The translations under genes and the position numbers were made by a program. 22,205 bases of DNA from a virus, in IMG/VR virus record IMGVR_UViG_3300012212_000021, positions 1-22,205 of that record; one strand, written 5' to 3'. The notes beneath the pieces were generated by a model. That model saw nothing but the letters and a program-made list of their open reading frames with translations. It ran no database searches and was not told where the DNA came from. Of the stretch, positions 6,819 to 12,764 are shown piece by piece (position 1 is the stretch's first letter; each line of letters opens with the position of its first letter).

Positions 6819-6855
6819 ATGCTTCAATTGAACTCACTATTGTGTAACTTTGTGG

Positions 6856-6927
6856 TCGGAGTGAGAGGAATCGAACCTCTGAGTTCTTGCTCCCAAAGCA
6901 AGCGCCCTGCCACTGGACTACACTCCG
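6856..6927 (-). tRNA. tRNA-Pro (anticodon TGG)
   Basis: Acceptor CGGAGTG/CACTCCG (C1-G72, as usual for Pro), D-stem GTCC/GGGC, anticodon arm CTTGC-TTTGGGA-GCAAG, T-arm AGAGG-TTCGATT-CCTCT. Discriminator A and encoded CCA. Confidence 0.95.
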
Positions 6928-6954
6928 ATAAAGGGCGGTAATTATCCGCCAAAA

Positions 6955-7143
6955 CTACTTAACTTCTTCGCCATTTTCATCGTACATTGCGATGCTAGGC
7001 TCATATTCACTATCATCTCCGAACTCTGATGCATATACATGAACACGTTCCAACATCATGTCATAAAAGGCTTGCGCTTCATCATGATCATCAAAGTGCA
7101 TTGATTCAGAGATTGTTCCGTATGAATATGCTACTGTTCTCAT
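6955..7143 (-). CDS. Small acidic phage protein (62 aa)
   Basis: An acidic 62-residue protein (MHFDDHDEAQAFYDMMLERV; EFGDDSEYEPS). The ATG overlaps the stop of the upstream 120-residue gene (ATGA), so the two are coupled. No family recognised. Confidence 0.65.
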   Translation of the reverse strand: MRTVAYSYGTISESMHFDDHDEAQAFYDMMLERVHVYASEFGDDSEYEPSIAMYDENGEEVK

Positions 7144-7502
7144 GTCTTCTTGAAAATACTATCTAACCACCACTCTGGAAAATTACCGTCTTCATAAAGC
7201 TCTCTAACAAAAAGACAGCCCATTGCGATATCTTCTTTCCAACAACTCACAGTCACGTTCAACCAATGTTTACCTACCAGATAACCATTCTTCTCATGAA
7301 CGTAAGTTCCATACGACTCACTGTTAAACCTCTGCAAAAGAGCTTCATCACTGAAGTCTAATACATGTTCCCAATGCCTAGCAAAGTATTTGTACAACTC
7401 TGCTTGCCGTCTGAACTTTTTACTTACGCCATTTACTGAATGGCGTGGCTGACCTTTGTTGCTTACGGACGAATGTCCATTGCGTTTAGCGAAGACATGC
7501 AA
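7140..7502 (-). CDS. Hypothetical phage protein (120 aa)
   Basis: A near-perfect ribosome site (AGGAGG, 5 nt before ATG). The N-terminus is basic (HVFAKRNGHSSVSNKGQ), followed by a helical, aromatic-rich domain (FRRQAELYKYFARHWEHVLDF; FPEWWLDSIFKKT). Not recognised. It overlaps the next gene by 4 nt and sits in a unit reading HNH gene, 115-residue gene, this gene, 62-residue gene. Confidence 0.7.
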   Translation of the reverse strand: MHVFAKRNGHSSVSNKGQPRHSVNGVSKKFRRQAELYKYFARHWEHVLDFSDEALLQRFNSESYGTYVHEKNGYLVGKHWLNVTVSCWKEDIAMGCLFVRELYEDGNFPEWWLDSIFKKT

Positions 7503-7518
7503 ACCTCCTAATGTTTAG

Positions 7519-7866
7519 TTATCGCCAATCTTCTTCACCGCAAGATTGGCATTTGTAGTGCGATTCTGCCATACTGCCAGAAATCTTTTCCCATACATGC
7601 TTGTGCTCTTCTACTCGTACTCCATTATTCCAAGTAGAACAAATCTTTCCAGCGAATTCAACAGTACCATGAAGCTTACCATCTTTAAAGTAGGCTTTAT
7701 AACCGTTCACGTATTCTTTTGCAGGGCCGTCTTCACGATGCAAGACTGCGTCATTGATACTTTTTGCTTTCTTAGGCATCTTCGCATACTGCTTGTTGCC
7801 TTTGTCATCAACCAAAATTACCTGATTGAAACCAGCAAAGTTTGGCTTTTCTACTTCAACCTTCAT
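7519..7866 (-). CDS. MORN-like repeat phage protein with C-terminal zinc motif
   Basis: 115 residues. The segment LHREDGPAKEYVNGYKAYFKDGKLHGT matches the short GPA..Y.NG...y..GklH repeat found in MORN_2-like proteins of large phages. The tail HVWEKISGSMAESHYKCQSCGEE has CxxC and a histidine that could hold one zinc. The start overlaps the stop of the HNH gene (ATGA), so it depends at least partly on the same transcript. Role unknown. Confidence 0.65.
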   Translation of the reverse strand: MKVEVEKPNFAGFNQVILVDDKGNKQYAKMPKKAKSINDAVLHREDGPAKEYVNGYKAYFKDGKLHGTVEFAGKICSTWNNGVRVEEHKHVWEKISGSMAESHYKCQSCGEEDWR

Positions 7867-8432
7867 GATAACTTTCTTTTAAAGCACTTATCATTATAAA
7901 AGGATGGCATATTTCTTCTCATCCAACCTGAAACTTTCTGTGGCTCTATTTCTAGCAAAGTAGATACCTCTTTAACCCATCCAAACTTATCAAATCGAAT
8001 AGTTGATCTTTCAATTGCTAAAATCTGATTTTGAATTAGAGTGCTCTCGTTTTTGTTTTTTAACTGAGCGCGTCCATCAGCAATTATCTGTTGAACATGG
8101 GCTCTAATCAACGCATTTTTAGGGTTCAATTTCAAGCGGCTAATAGCCTCAACAATAGAAAAAGAATCTTTTATTGACTCTACAAATTCATCAATTGGAA
8201 GCTTTCGCCACTCTGCGAGTTTCTTACTTGCATTTCGTCCAGCAAAAGTCGATGTCTGCGAATGACAGTTAGGACAAAGGAATCGTAAGTTTTCCAGCAT
8301 GTTGTTGGAATTTATCCCGCCGATATGATCCACTTGTAATGCAAGCGGTTTGCCTTGCCATTCACCAGCGTTTTCGCAGCTTTCGCATTTGTATGCTCGG
8401 CCAGCTTTAATCAATTTATTTTTCAGGGACAC
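7863..8432 (-). CDS. HNH homing endonuclease
   Basis: 189 residues, GTG start. The HNH zinc domain is complete: CESC (16-19), VDH (34-36), N48 in LENL, and CPNCH (53-57). The C-terminal 45 residues (FGWVKEVSTLLEIEPQKVSGWMRRNMP) match the tail of the HNH protein at 11,314-11,868 (YGWMRKASAILDIAPQSVVRYLKRHCP) and look like a helix-turn-helix that reads the target. The gene starts 21 nt after the 3' end of a tRNA, typical of endonucleases that home into tRNA arrays. No late promoter box is seen, so it may rely on array transcription. Confidence 0.8.
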   Translation of the reverse strand: MSLKNKLIKAGRAYKCESCENAGEWQGKPLALQVDHIGGINSNNMLENLRFLCPNCHSQTSTFAGRNASKKLAEWRKLPIDEFVESIKDSFSIVEAISRLKLNPKNALIRAHVQQIIADGRAQLKNKNESTLIQNQILAIERSTIRFDKFGWVKEVSTLLEIEPQKVSGWMRRNMPSFYNDKCFKRKLS

Positions 8433-8452
8433 GTACTTTTCCAGTTATTTGG

Positions 8453-8535
8453 TACCTCGGGTGGGATTCGAACCCACAAAAAGGTCTACGTTCTAAGCGT
8501 AGTAGCTGTACCACATTTACATTAACCACCGAGGC
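8453..8535 (-). tRNA. tRNA with anticodon TAG (reads CUA), enlarged D-loop
   Basis: Acceptor GCCTCGG/CCGAGGT with G1-T72 wobble; anticodon arm CTACG-CTTAGAA-CGTAG; T-arm GTGGG-TTCGAAT-CCCAC; discriminator A and encoded CCA. The anticodon says Leu, but the variable region is only 8 nt, whereas bacterial Leu tRNAs have a long arm. The D-loop is long and contains AATGTA/AATGTG in tandem. Its anticodon arm differs by one base from that of the CAG tRNA at 9,904-9,986. Confidence 0.8.
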
Positions 8536-8540
8536 AAATA

Positions 8541-8603
8541 GGAACAAAGGATTGAAAGTCAGACGTCAAATGGGATAAATGATAACTGACTTTCTTCGGT
8601 TCC
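8541..8603 (-). ncRNA. P1-P2 RNA motif, hairpin form (copy 1)
   Basis: On the minus strand: P1 GGAAC, CGAA, P2 GAAAGTCAG, loop starting TTATC, P2' CTGACTTTC, AATCCTTT, P1' GTTCC. Both helices pair perfectly. The unpaired CGA, TTATC and CCTTT are shared with the copies at 11,236, 12,682, 15,544, 15,888, 12,765 and 16,548 although the helices differ in sequence. Its 3' end is 5 nt before the 5' end of the CUA-reading tRNA, so it may be a processing or regulatory leader. Confidence 0.65.
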
Positions 8604-8611
8604 AAATTTTA

Positions 8612-8888
8612 TTAATCGTCGCCAGCAATGATGCTTGCTAAACCTCGCATTGCATAATACATCTGACTACGCTTACCATCTCTATTTGCGAGATTGAAAT
8701 CTTGAGATAACTTAATGTATGCTTCTTTGATTTTTGGATCAGCATCATAAAGGCTTTACCTTAGCATGAAGTTTGTAGAAAATATTTTCCATCTCATCAA
8801 GTGTGCTTGATGAATCATATCCCATGTCAGAAAGCAAGTCGTCAAACTTAGCTTCAGTTAATTTGTTGAGTTCTTTAATTAGCTGCAT
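8612..8888 (-). pseudogene. Small phage gene with a +1 frameshift
   Basis: From an ATG at 8886-8888 (GGAG 6 nt upstream) 47 codons run to a TGA at 8745-8747 (MQLIKELNKL...HAKVKPL). The next frame continues without a gap as YDADPKIKEAYIKL...MRGLASIIAGDD to a TAA at 8612-8614. Composition and sense suggest one original protein of about 91 residues. The shift lies around CCT TTA TGA. Either one base was lost or gained, or there is +1 recoding at a slow stop. A late-promoter-like box sits 19 nt upstream of the ATG. Confidence 0.55.
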
Positions 8889-8907
8889 GTTGTTCTCCAT
8901 AAAGCAA

Positions 8908-8915
8908 TATTTATG
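8908..8915 (-). promoter_or_regulatory. Late-promoter-like box CATAAATA
   Basis: Seven of eight positions match TATAAATA. It lies 19 nt upstream of the frameshifted gene's ATG. Confidence 0.4.
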
Positions 8916-8927
8916 GCAGGTGTTTGG

Positions 8928-9010
8928 TGCTGACGGTGAGATTTGAACTCACGTGGGGTCTCCCCTCCGGGTTACAAAGCCGGTGCAATCGGCCGCTATG
9001 CGACGTCAGC
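8928..9010 (-). tRNA. Type II tRNA with Thr anticodon TGT
   Basis: Acceptor GCTGACG/CGTCAGC, D-stem GCA/TGC with GG in the loop, anticodon arm CCGGC-TTTGTAA-CCCGG, T-arm GTGAG-TTCAAAT-CTCAC, discriminator A and encoded CCA. The anticodon TGT reads ACA (Thr), but there is a 14-nt variable arm (GGGG-AGA-CCCC) and a Ser-like D-arm ending CGATTGCACC, nearly the same as in Ser(TGA) at 9,463. Known Thr tRNAs have a short variable loop. The body looks Ser/Leu-like while A73 is not Ser-like, so charging is uncertain. Confidence 0.8.
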
Positions 9011-9412
9011 GTTGTTTCTTCTTCTAAAGGTTCTGGCAGAATCTTTGTTCTTTGCTTTGTACGTATCAGTCTGAGAATGACAGTTTGGGCAAAGAAATTC
9101 TAAATTCTCTAGAACGTTGTATGCTGCATTCCCATCGATGTGGTTTACTTCCAGTGTGATGGGCTTGCTATTCCATTCAGTAATACCGCAGCAGTTGCAT
9201 TTTAACCCAAAGTGTTCAATGAGTAAATTTCTCGGCCAACTATTGGTCGGAAATCCCATCAGTTTGTTTGAGTATTTGCCACTAAGAAAATTTGCGACTC
9301 TCTTAGTTCGCTGAGCCAACTGTTGACAGCGGGTGTCGCAGAACTTCTTACCTCCAACAGTAGTTCTGGTCGGCGCGGGAATCAGTTCCTTATTACATCC
9401 GAGACATTGCAT
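8996..9412 (-). CDS. HNH homing endonuclease
   Basis: 138 residues. Zinc pairs CLGC (3-6) and CDTRC (25-29) come first, then the HNH core: CNCC (72-75), VNH (89-91), N103 and CPNCH (108-112). It is short, with no separate DNA-binding tail. The last 15 nt of the ORF overlap the 5' end of the TGT tRNA, so the gene is inserted hard against a tRNA. A late-promoter-like box lies 24 nt upstream. Confidence 0.8.
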   Translation of the reverse strand: MQCLGCNKELIPAPTRTTVGGKKFCDTRCQQLAQRTKRVANFLSGKYSNKLMGFPTNSWPRNLLIEHFGLKCNCCGITEWNSKPITLEVNHIDGNAAYNVLENLEFLCPNCHSQTDTYKAKNKDSARTFRRRNNADVA

Positions 9413-9436
9413 AATGAGTAGAGCATTTTAAAAATT

Positions 9437-9444
9437 TATTTATG
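9437..9444 (-). promoter_or_regulatory. Late-promoter-like box CATAAATA
   Basis: Seven of eight match to TATAAATA, 24 nt before the HNH gene's ATG. Confidence 0.45.
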
Positions 9445-9462
9445 CTCTACTCAATCATATGG

Positions 9463-9549
9463 CGGAGGCGGTGAGATTCGAACTCACGGACCCGATTAAG
9501 AGTCGCTGGGGTTCAAAGCCAGTGCAATCGTCCACTCTGCCACGCCTCC
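9463..9549 (-). tRNA. tRNA-Ser (anticodon TGA)
   Basis: A type II tRNA: acceptor GGAGGCG/CGCCTCC, D-stem GCA/TGC, anticodon arm CTGGC-TTTGAAC-CCCAG with a C-C mismatch next to the loop, a long variable arm, T-arm GTGAG-TTCGAAT-CTCAC. Discriminator G with encoded CCA. Confidence 0.9.
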
Positions 9550-9555
9550 ATATTC

Positions 9556-9653
9556 TTTTGCACTGCGGAGGGAACTTAAAGTCCGAACCTACCCTAGCTC
9601 TCAAACCGCTCACATTGTTCTCCATGAGTTCGATAAGAAAGACAGCTGCAAAA
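9556..9653 (-). other. Hairpin-enclosed spacer between Ser tRNAs
   Basis: Arms TTTTGCA (9556-9562) and TGCAAAA (9647-9653) plus an adjoining CTG/CAG close a structured spacer. Inside, the minus strand has GTAGG-TTCGGAC, T-loop-like but without a matching 3' strand. It may be a decayed tRNA-like element. No gene. Confidence 0.35.
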
Positions 9654-9657
9654 TTGG

Positions 9658-9742
9658 CGGAGGGAGCGGGATTTGAACCCGCGGAACCTTTCGATTCGCC
9701 ACCTTTCCAAGATGGTGCAATAGGCCACTCTGCCACCCCTCC
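9658..9742 (-). tRNA. tRNA-Ser (anticodon GGA)
   Basis: A type II tRNA: acceptor GGAGGGG/TCCCTCC, anticodon arm CCATC-TTGGAAA-GGTGG, a long variable arm, T-arm GCGGG-TTCAAAT-CCCGC. Discriminator G with encoded CCA. Confidence 0.9.
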
Positions 9743-9750
9743 ATAATTCA

Positions 9751-9854
9751 TTTTAGCCCAGCACACTGGAGTCGAACCAGTAATTCCACGAAGAGCAAGT
9801 CGTCTTCATCTATGGGCTGTCGCGCGAGAAGCAACCCGTTCTGCTGGGCTAAAA
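9751..9854 (-). ncRNA. tRNA-like RNA with a 13-bp terminal helix, no CCA
   Basis: A perfect 13-bp helix (9751-9763 with 9842-9854) replaces the acceptor stem. A canonical T-arm, ACTGG-TTCGACT-CCAGT, sits next to it on the 3' side. The 5' side forms GGGTTG/CAGCCC and GAAGA/TCTTC hairpins rather than recognisable D and anticodon arms. CAT occurs in GCCCATAG but without U33. A decayed tRNA or a tRNA-derived RNA of another function is possible. Confidence 0.4.
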
Positions 9855-9903
9855 AGAATTTAGAGTAGAATTATAACAAACAACTCTACTTTATAAAACT
9901 TGG

Positions 9904-9986
9904 TACCCCGAGTCAGATTCGAACTGACACATAACTACGTTCTGAGCGTAGCGCCTGCTACCAGCTACCAATTGGGCTACCGGGGC
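9904..9986 (-). tRNA. tRNA with anticodon CAG (reads CUG), duplicated D-loop
   Basis: Acceptor GCCCCGG/TCGGGGT (G1-T72 and G7-T66 wobbles), D-stem GCC/GGC, anticodon arm CTACG-CTCAGAA-CGTAG, T-arm GTCAG-TTCGAAT-CTGAC, discriminator A, encoded CCA. The D-loop is 19 nt because TGGTAGC is repeated in tandem; removing one copy restores a normal loop. The variable loop is about 6 nt although the anticodon is Leu. It is a sister of the TAG tRNA at 8,453-8,535. Confidence 0.8.
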
Positions 9987-10630
9987 AAAGTACCTCTTCC
10001 TCTTTGATATCCATTTTTCAGATATTCATCAAGTAAATCTTTTTTAATCTTTATGGCTTTAACACCATTAGTAATCCAGCATGTACCAAACTGGCTGTTC
10101 TTTTCACCATCATGTTTACCTTTTGCGGAGGCTGACATTTTAGCTTTAGTTTTCTTAGTATGACTCTTACCTAACCAATTTTGATTTCCAGTAACAGCTT
10201 CAGAAATCTTTTGAGCATAAGAATCGCGATACTCTTGATTTTCTCTTCTAGCTGCAATAGTTTTTGCAGCTAAAACTCCAATCTTTTTCTTAATAATTGG
10301 ATCTCGAAGAGGTATTAGCGAATTTGGGTTATTTGCCCATCCGCCTCCTCCACCAAGTTGCAAATTCATGCATCTAGGGTCATCGAGAATTTCTTCATTA
10401 ACTAACTCACGTTCTCTTTCTTTGAGTTGAATTCGTGAAGGAAGAAACTCTAGGATTTCTTTCTTGTGTCTTTCAACACCATATTTCTTAATTGATCTCG
10501 TGATCAACTTACCACTACCAAAATAACCATCTTCTAGCGAATCCGTCGAATGCATGCCAATGTAATACTTCCCATCATCACGCGTTATTTTGTAAATGTA
10601 GTGGTAAGTTCGTTTGTCTGCTCTTTGCAT
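9977..10630 (-). CDS. GIY-YIG homing endonuclease (paralogue A)
   Basis: I use the ATG at 10,628-10,630 (MQRADKR), which follows AAAGGAG by 5 nt and aligns with the paralogue at 14,777; 217 residues. YIY (11-13) and YIG (23-25) form the active-site pair; GYFGSGK and the ERERELVNEEI helix complete the nuclease domain. NUMOD3-like units follow (GNQNWLGKSHTKKTKAKMSASAKGK), then a tail NSQFGTCWITNGVKAIKIKKDLLDEYLKNGY shared with the paralogue. The ORF end overlaps the 5' end of the CUG-reading tRNA by 10 nt. Confidence 0.85.
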   Translation of the reverse strand: MQRADKRTYHYIYKITRDDGKYYIGMHSTDSLEDGYFGSGKLITRSIKKYGVERHKKEILEFLPSRIQLKERERELVNEEILDDPRCMNLQLGGGGGWANNPNSLIPLRDPIIKKKIGVLAAKTIAARRENQEYRDSYAQKISEAVTGNQNWLGKSHTKKTKAKMSASAKGKHDGEKNSQFGTCWITNGVKAIKIKKDLLDEYLKNGYQRGRGTLPR

Positions 10631-10671
10631 GATAGCTCCTTTCAAAGCTATTTAGCAAAAAGGTAACCTGG

Positions 10672-10746
10672 TCTGGGTGGCAGGATTTGAACCTGCAGCC
10701 TCCCACTTCCAAAGAGGGCCGTCTACCAGATTGACAATACACCCAG
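10672..10746 (-). tRNA. tRNA-Pro (anticodon TGG), second copy
   Basis: Acceptor CTGGGTG/CACCCAG (C1-G72), D-arm TGTC/GACG, anticodon arm CCCTC-TTTGGAA-GTGGG with a T-T mismatch, variable AGGCT, T-arm GCAGG-TTCAAAT-CCTGC. Discriminator A and encoded CCA. A37 replaces the usual G37 of Pro tRNAs, so decoding could differ slightly. Confidence 0.8.
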
Positions 10747-10756
10747 AATGATTGTT

Positions 10757-10847
10757 GCATTTCGGGTTAGAAGGATTCGAACCTCCATGTCTTTCGACCA
10801 CCGCTTGTCGCGGATCCGTTTACCAGTTTGGGCATAACCCGAAACGC
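10757..10847 (-). ncRNA. tRNA-like RNA with a 13-bp terminal helix and 5-nt anticodon-position loop
   Basis: The arms 10757-10769 and 10835-10847 pair over 13 bp and include a 7-bp acceptor CGGGTTA/TAACCCG. The order is normal: a D-arm-like CCC...GG with TGG in the loop, a CCGC/GCGG stem with only GACAA in its loop, a variable arm GTC-GAAA-GAC, and T-arm GGAGG-TTCGAAT-CCTTC. No normal 7-nt anticodon loop with U33 can be formed and no CCA is encoded, so it may not decode. Confidence 0.45.
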
Positions 10848-10850
10848 ATA

Positions 10851-11008
10851 CAACTTAGATACTTGAGAAGGAGCCCATACTCTACTTCTTGTTCTCTAAA
10901 TTGTTTCGCTGGAATCTCACCAGCTCATCAGTGCGTTTAGTATGCAAATTTCAGTTGAGCCTACTGATCCGTATTCTTTCAACGGTGAGCTAATAGCTGT
11001 TTGCATAC
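10851..11008. other. Two further helix-enclosed spacers
   Basis: Element one pairs 10851-10859 with 10895-10903 (9 bp with one wobble) around an inner AGAAG/CTTCT. Element two pairs 10940-10948 with 11000-11008 (GTATGCAAA/TTTGCATAC, 9 bp) around GTTGA/TCAAC. Both are structured spacers without T-arm or ORF. They lack the conserved AAC-CG and UUAUC of the P1-P2 motif. Confidence 0.4.
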
Positions 11009-11015
11009 AAAACCA

Positions 11016-11136
11016 TTTACCACGAACATAGTGAGGGAATCGAACTCCTCGTCCTTTTCGAAGGGATGCGCCGGCTCTTGTTACTTGTCTCGATCCTTCC
11101 AACCACTGTCGAGAACCCATTGGGTAGGGTGGTAAA
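11016..11136 (-). ncRNA. tRNA-like RNA, 121 nt, no CCA
   Basis: The terminal helix TTTACCAC/GTGGTAAA (11129-11136 with 11016-11023) encloses, in order: ACCC-AAT-GGGT, a TCTCGA/TCGAGA hairpin with GG in the loop, an unresolved middle, a CCTT-CGAA-AAGG hairpin, and a T-arm-like GAGGAG-TTCGATT-CCCTC with imperfect stem. Nine extra nucleotides separate the T-arm from the terminal helix. It could be a composite or decayed tRNA. Confidence 0.35.
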
Positions 11137-11142
11137 ACATGG

Positions 11143-11226
11143 TGCAGACGATGGGACTCGAACCCACACGGTATTTCTACCACAAGCACCTCAAGCTTGC
11201 GCGGCTGCCAATTACGCCACATCTGC
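11143..11226 (-). tRNA. tRNA-Leu (anticodon GAG)
   Basis: Acceptor GCAGATG/CGTCTGC, D-stem GCG/CGC, anticodon arm CAAGC-TTGAGGT-GCTTG, long variable arm GGTAGAAATACC, T-arm GTGGG-TTCGAGT-CCCAT. Discriminator A with encoded CCA. Confidence 0.95.
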
Positions 11227-11235
11227 AAAATACTG

Positions 11236-11300
11236 AATCAACAAAGGAGTGAATCATGGGGATAATCGTAGAAGGATAACCATGATTCGATCGGTTGATT
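11236..11300 (-). ncRNA. P1-P2 RNA motif, hairpin form (copy 2)
   Basis: Minus strand: P1 AATCAAC, CGATC, P2 GAATCATGG, a 20-nt loop starting TTATCCTT, P2' CCATGATTC, ACTCCTTT, P1' GTTGATT. Helices of 7 and 9 bp are perfect. It ends 10 nt before the 5' end of tRNA-Leu(GAG). This is the clearest copy of the motif. Confidence 0.7.
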
Positions 11301-11313
11301 AAATTTGTCGCTC

Positions 11314-11868
11314 TTACGAACTATACTTACGTCTCATTTTTGCACCAGTGAGATACTCTGGGCAATGTCTCTTAAGATAACGTACTACACTCTGCGGAGC
11401 TATGTCTAAAATAGCTGACGCTTTCCGCATCCAACCATATTGGGTTATATCCAAATTAGCATTTTTTAACTCTACGAGCTTTAATTTTGCTTTTTCTTCT
11501 ACTATACTAATTCGTTTAGCTCGTCCTAGCGCAAGAGCAGATTTCATTTTATCAGTAAATTCGACTTTTCCTTCAAACTCCCGCCTAGACTTTGTTCTTG
11601 GTGTTACGTTATAATACTCTTTCCACGTATCGCCGAAAACTTCTTTCGCGCTTTTGAACTCGCTAATTAAACCATTATGCGCTGCTCTATGGCAGTTTGG
11701 GCACAAGTAAGTTAAATTAGAAAGCTCATCGCCTCCGCCTTTTGATTGTGGCAGTATGTGATGAAAATCGCATACACATAAATTCCAACCACAGTTAAAA
11801 CAACTAAGATTCATCCTCTTAGCTATTTTGGAGATAGTTCGTTTACTGCATTCTAAGATTGAATCCAT
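11314..11868 (-). CDS. HNH homing endonuclease
   Basis: 184 residues. CFNC (23-26), the FHH active-site pair (35-37), N51, and CPNCH (56-60) make a full HNH zinc domain. The rest is helical and basic; the last 45 residues match the DNA-binding tail of the HNH gene at 7,863. An AATAAATA box lies 25 nt upstream. The gene sits between tRNA-Tyr and the P1-P2 motif before tRNA-Leu(GAG). Confidence 0.8.
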   Translation of the reverse strand: MDSILECSKRTISKIAKRMNLSCFNCGWNLCVCDFHHILPQSKGGGDELSNLTYLCPNCHRAAHNGLISEFKSAKEVFGDTWKEYYNVTPRTKSRREFEGKVEFTDKMKSALALGRAKRISIVEEKAKLKLVELKNANLDITQYGWMRKASAILDIAPQSVVRYLKRHCPEYLTGAKMRRKYSS

Positions 11869-11893
11869 ACCTATTACTCAATTTTGAAATAGG

Positions 11894-11901
11894 TATTTAT
11901 T
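11894..11901 (-). promoter_or_regulatory. Late-promoter-like box AATAAATA
   Basis: Seven of eight match to TATAAATA, 25 nt before the HNH gene's start. Confidence 0.4.
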
Positions 11902-11913
11902 GGAACCTTGTGG

Positions 11914-12000
11914 TGGGTGTGGCAGGATTTGAACCTACACAGGCTTATTTGTATGCGGGAGATTTACAGTCTCTTGAGCTCACCAATGCTCAGCACACCC
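11914..12000 (-). tRNA. tRNA-Tyr (anticodon GTA)
   Basis: Acceptor GGGTGTG/CACACCC, D-stem GAGC/GCTC, anticodon arm AGAGA-CTGTAAA-TCTCC, a long variable region, T-arm GTAGG-TTCAAAT-CCTGC. Discriminator A with encoded CCA. Confidence 0.9.
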
Positions 12001-12004
12001 ATAT

Positions 12005-12271
12005 TTACTTCTCGACTTTCTCAAATTCTACACCATCAATTACGACGATTGTCTTAAGAGATTTTTCATGCATCGTAGTAGTTGTAGTGCTGTTTAGACA
12101 CCTTACCACCGTGATTCGACCGCCACCTCCGCCTAATTCATTGAATGAGCAGTCTTTTAATTCTGCGGGTTTTACCGAATAGCGCGTAGATACATCTTGT
12201 GAATAAGGATCGCAACCAGCAAGAACAATCAACGCAAATACAGCAAGTAGTTTCTTCATCATCATCATCAT
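12005..12271 (-). CDS. Small lipoprotein
   Basis: Up to 88 residues. Five ATG codons in a row follow GAGG; the best spaced starts are the third to fifth. KKLLAVFALIVLAGC is a lipoprotein signal with lipobox LAGC, so the mature N-terminus would be the cysteine followed by DPYS. The mature part is about 70 residues with a five-glycine run (NELGGGGGRITV) and two more cysteines. Phage lipoproteins often act in superinfection exclusion or lysis (spanin), but nothing here decides. It lies 5 nt upstream of tRNA-Tyr. Confidence 0.7.
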   Translation of the reverse strand: MMMMMKKLLAVFALIVLAGCDPYSQDVSTRYSVKPAELKDCSFNELGGGGGRITVVRCLNSTTTTTMHEKSLKTIVVIDGVEFEKVEK

Positions 12272-12278
12272 TACCTCA

Positions 12279-12587
12279 TTATGTATGGATTACTTCTTTA
12301 ATGCTTGTGAAGGAAATTGCTCTTTCACAAATCTTACAAGGTTTAGCAAGAGCTTCTTCACCACTTCTGGTGAACCTTGTTATTACCATTCGATAAGCTA
12401 ATGCAGTGTTCTTGCATCGTGCTATGGCATTAATTTCAGCGTGCATATAAATCTTATACACTTCACCAACCGCTTTAGCATGCTTCGCTTGAAGTGGATG
12501 AGTCTTTACATAAGAGTTCTTGCCGACACTCAAAATGTTTCCACGCTTATCATAAATGAATGCGGTTATATCAACTTTTCTTGTCAT
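12279..12587 (-). CDS. Cytidine/deoxycytidylate deaminase family protein
   Basis: I start at the ATG at 12,585-12,587 (102 residues), since the longer frame begins inside tRNA-Pro. The zinc site is complete: HAE (49-51, with the catalytic glutamate) and PCKIC (83-87). The fold is that of dCMP and tRNA-adenosine deaminases; it is shorter than usual phage dCMP deaminases. A nucleotide-pool role is the default, but its place among tRNA genes makes an RNA substrate worth considering. The ribosome site is weak. Confidence 0.75.
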   Translation of the reverse strand: MTRKVDITAFIYDKRGNILSVGKNSYVKTHPLQAKHAKAVGEVYKIYMHAEINAIARCKNTALAYRMVITRFTRSGEEALAKPCKICERAISFTSIKEVIHT

Positions 12588-12603
12588 CGTTTTTAATTGT
12601 TGG

Positions 12604-12678
12604 TCTCCGCGGTAGGATTCGAACCTACGACCCTCTGCTCCCAAAGCAGATGCGCTAACCGGACTGCGCTACGCGGAG
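12604..12678 (-). tRNA. tRNA-Pro (anticodon TGG), third copy
   Basis: Acceptor CTCCGCG/CGCGGAG, D-stem GCGC/GCGC, anticodon arm TCTGC-TTTGGGA-GCAGA, T-arm GTAGG-TTCGAAT-CCTAC. Discriminator A with encoded CCA. A fully canonical Pro tRNA. Confidence 0.95.
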
Positions 12679-12681
12679 ATA

Positions 12682-12748
12682 TTGACAACAAGTTAGTAGA
12701 TGACGGGTAGGTTCGCAAAAGGATAACCATCATCAATTCGGTTGTCAA
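12682..12748 (-). ncRNA. P1-P2 RNA motif, hairpin form (copy 3)
   Basis: Minus strand: P1 TTGACAAC, CGAATT, P2 GATGATGG, a 20-nt loop starting TTATCCTT, P2' CCGTCATC (one wobble), TACTAACTT, P1' GTTGTCAA. It ends 3 nt before the 5' end of tRNA-Pro. The loop shares TTATCCTT(Y)T(R)CGA with the copy at 11,236. Confidence 0.7.
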
Positions 12749-12764
12749 AACTTAAAAATAGAAA

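Noticed and set aside
9459-9746. Frame across two Ser tRNAs
   Set aside because: Both strands are open only because tRNA genes lack stops by chance; the tRNA folds are certain.
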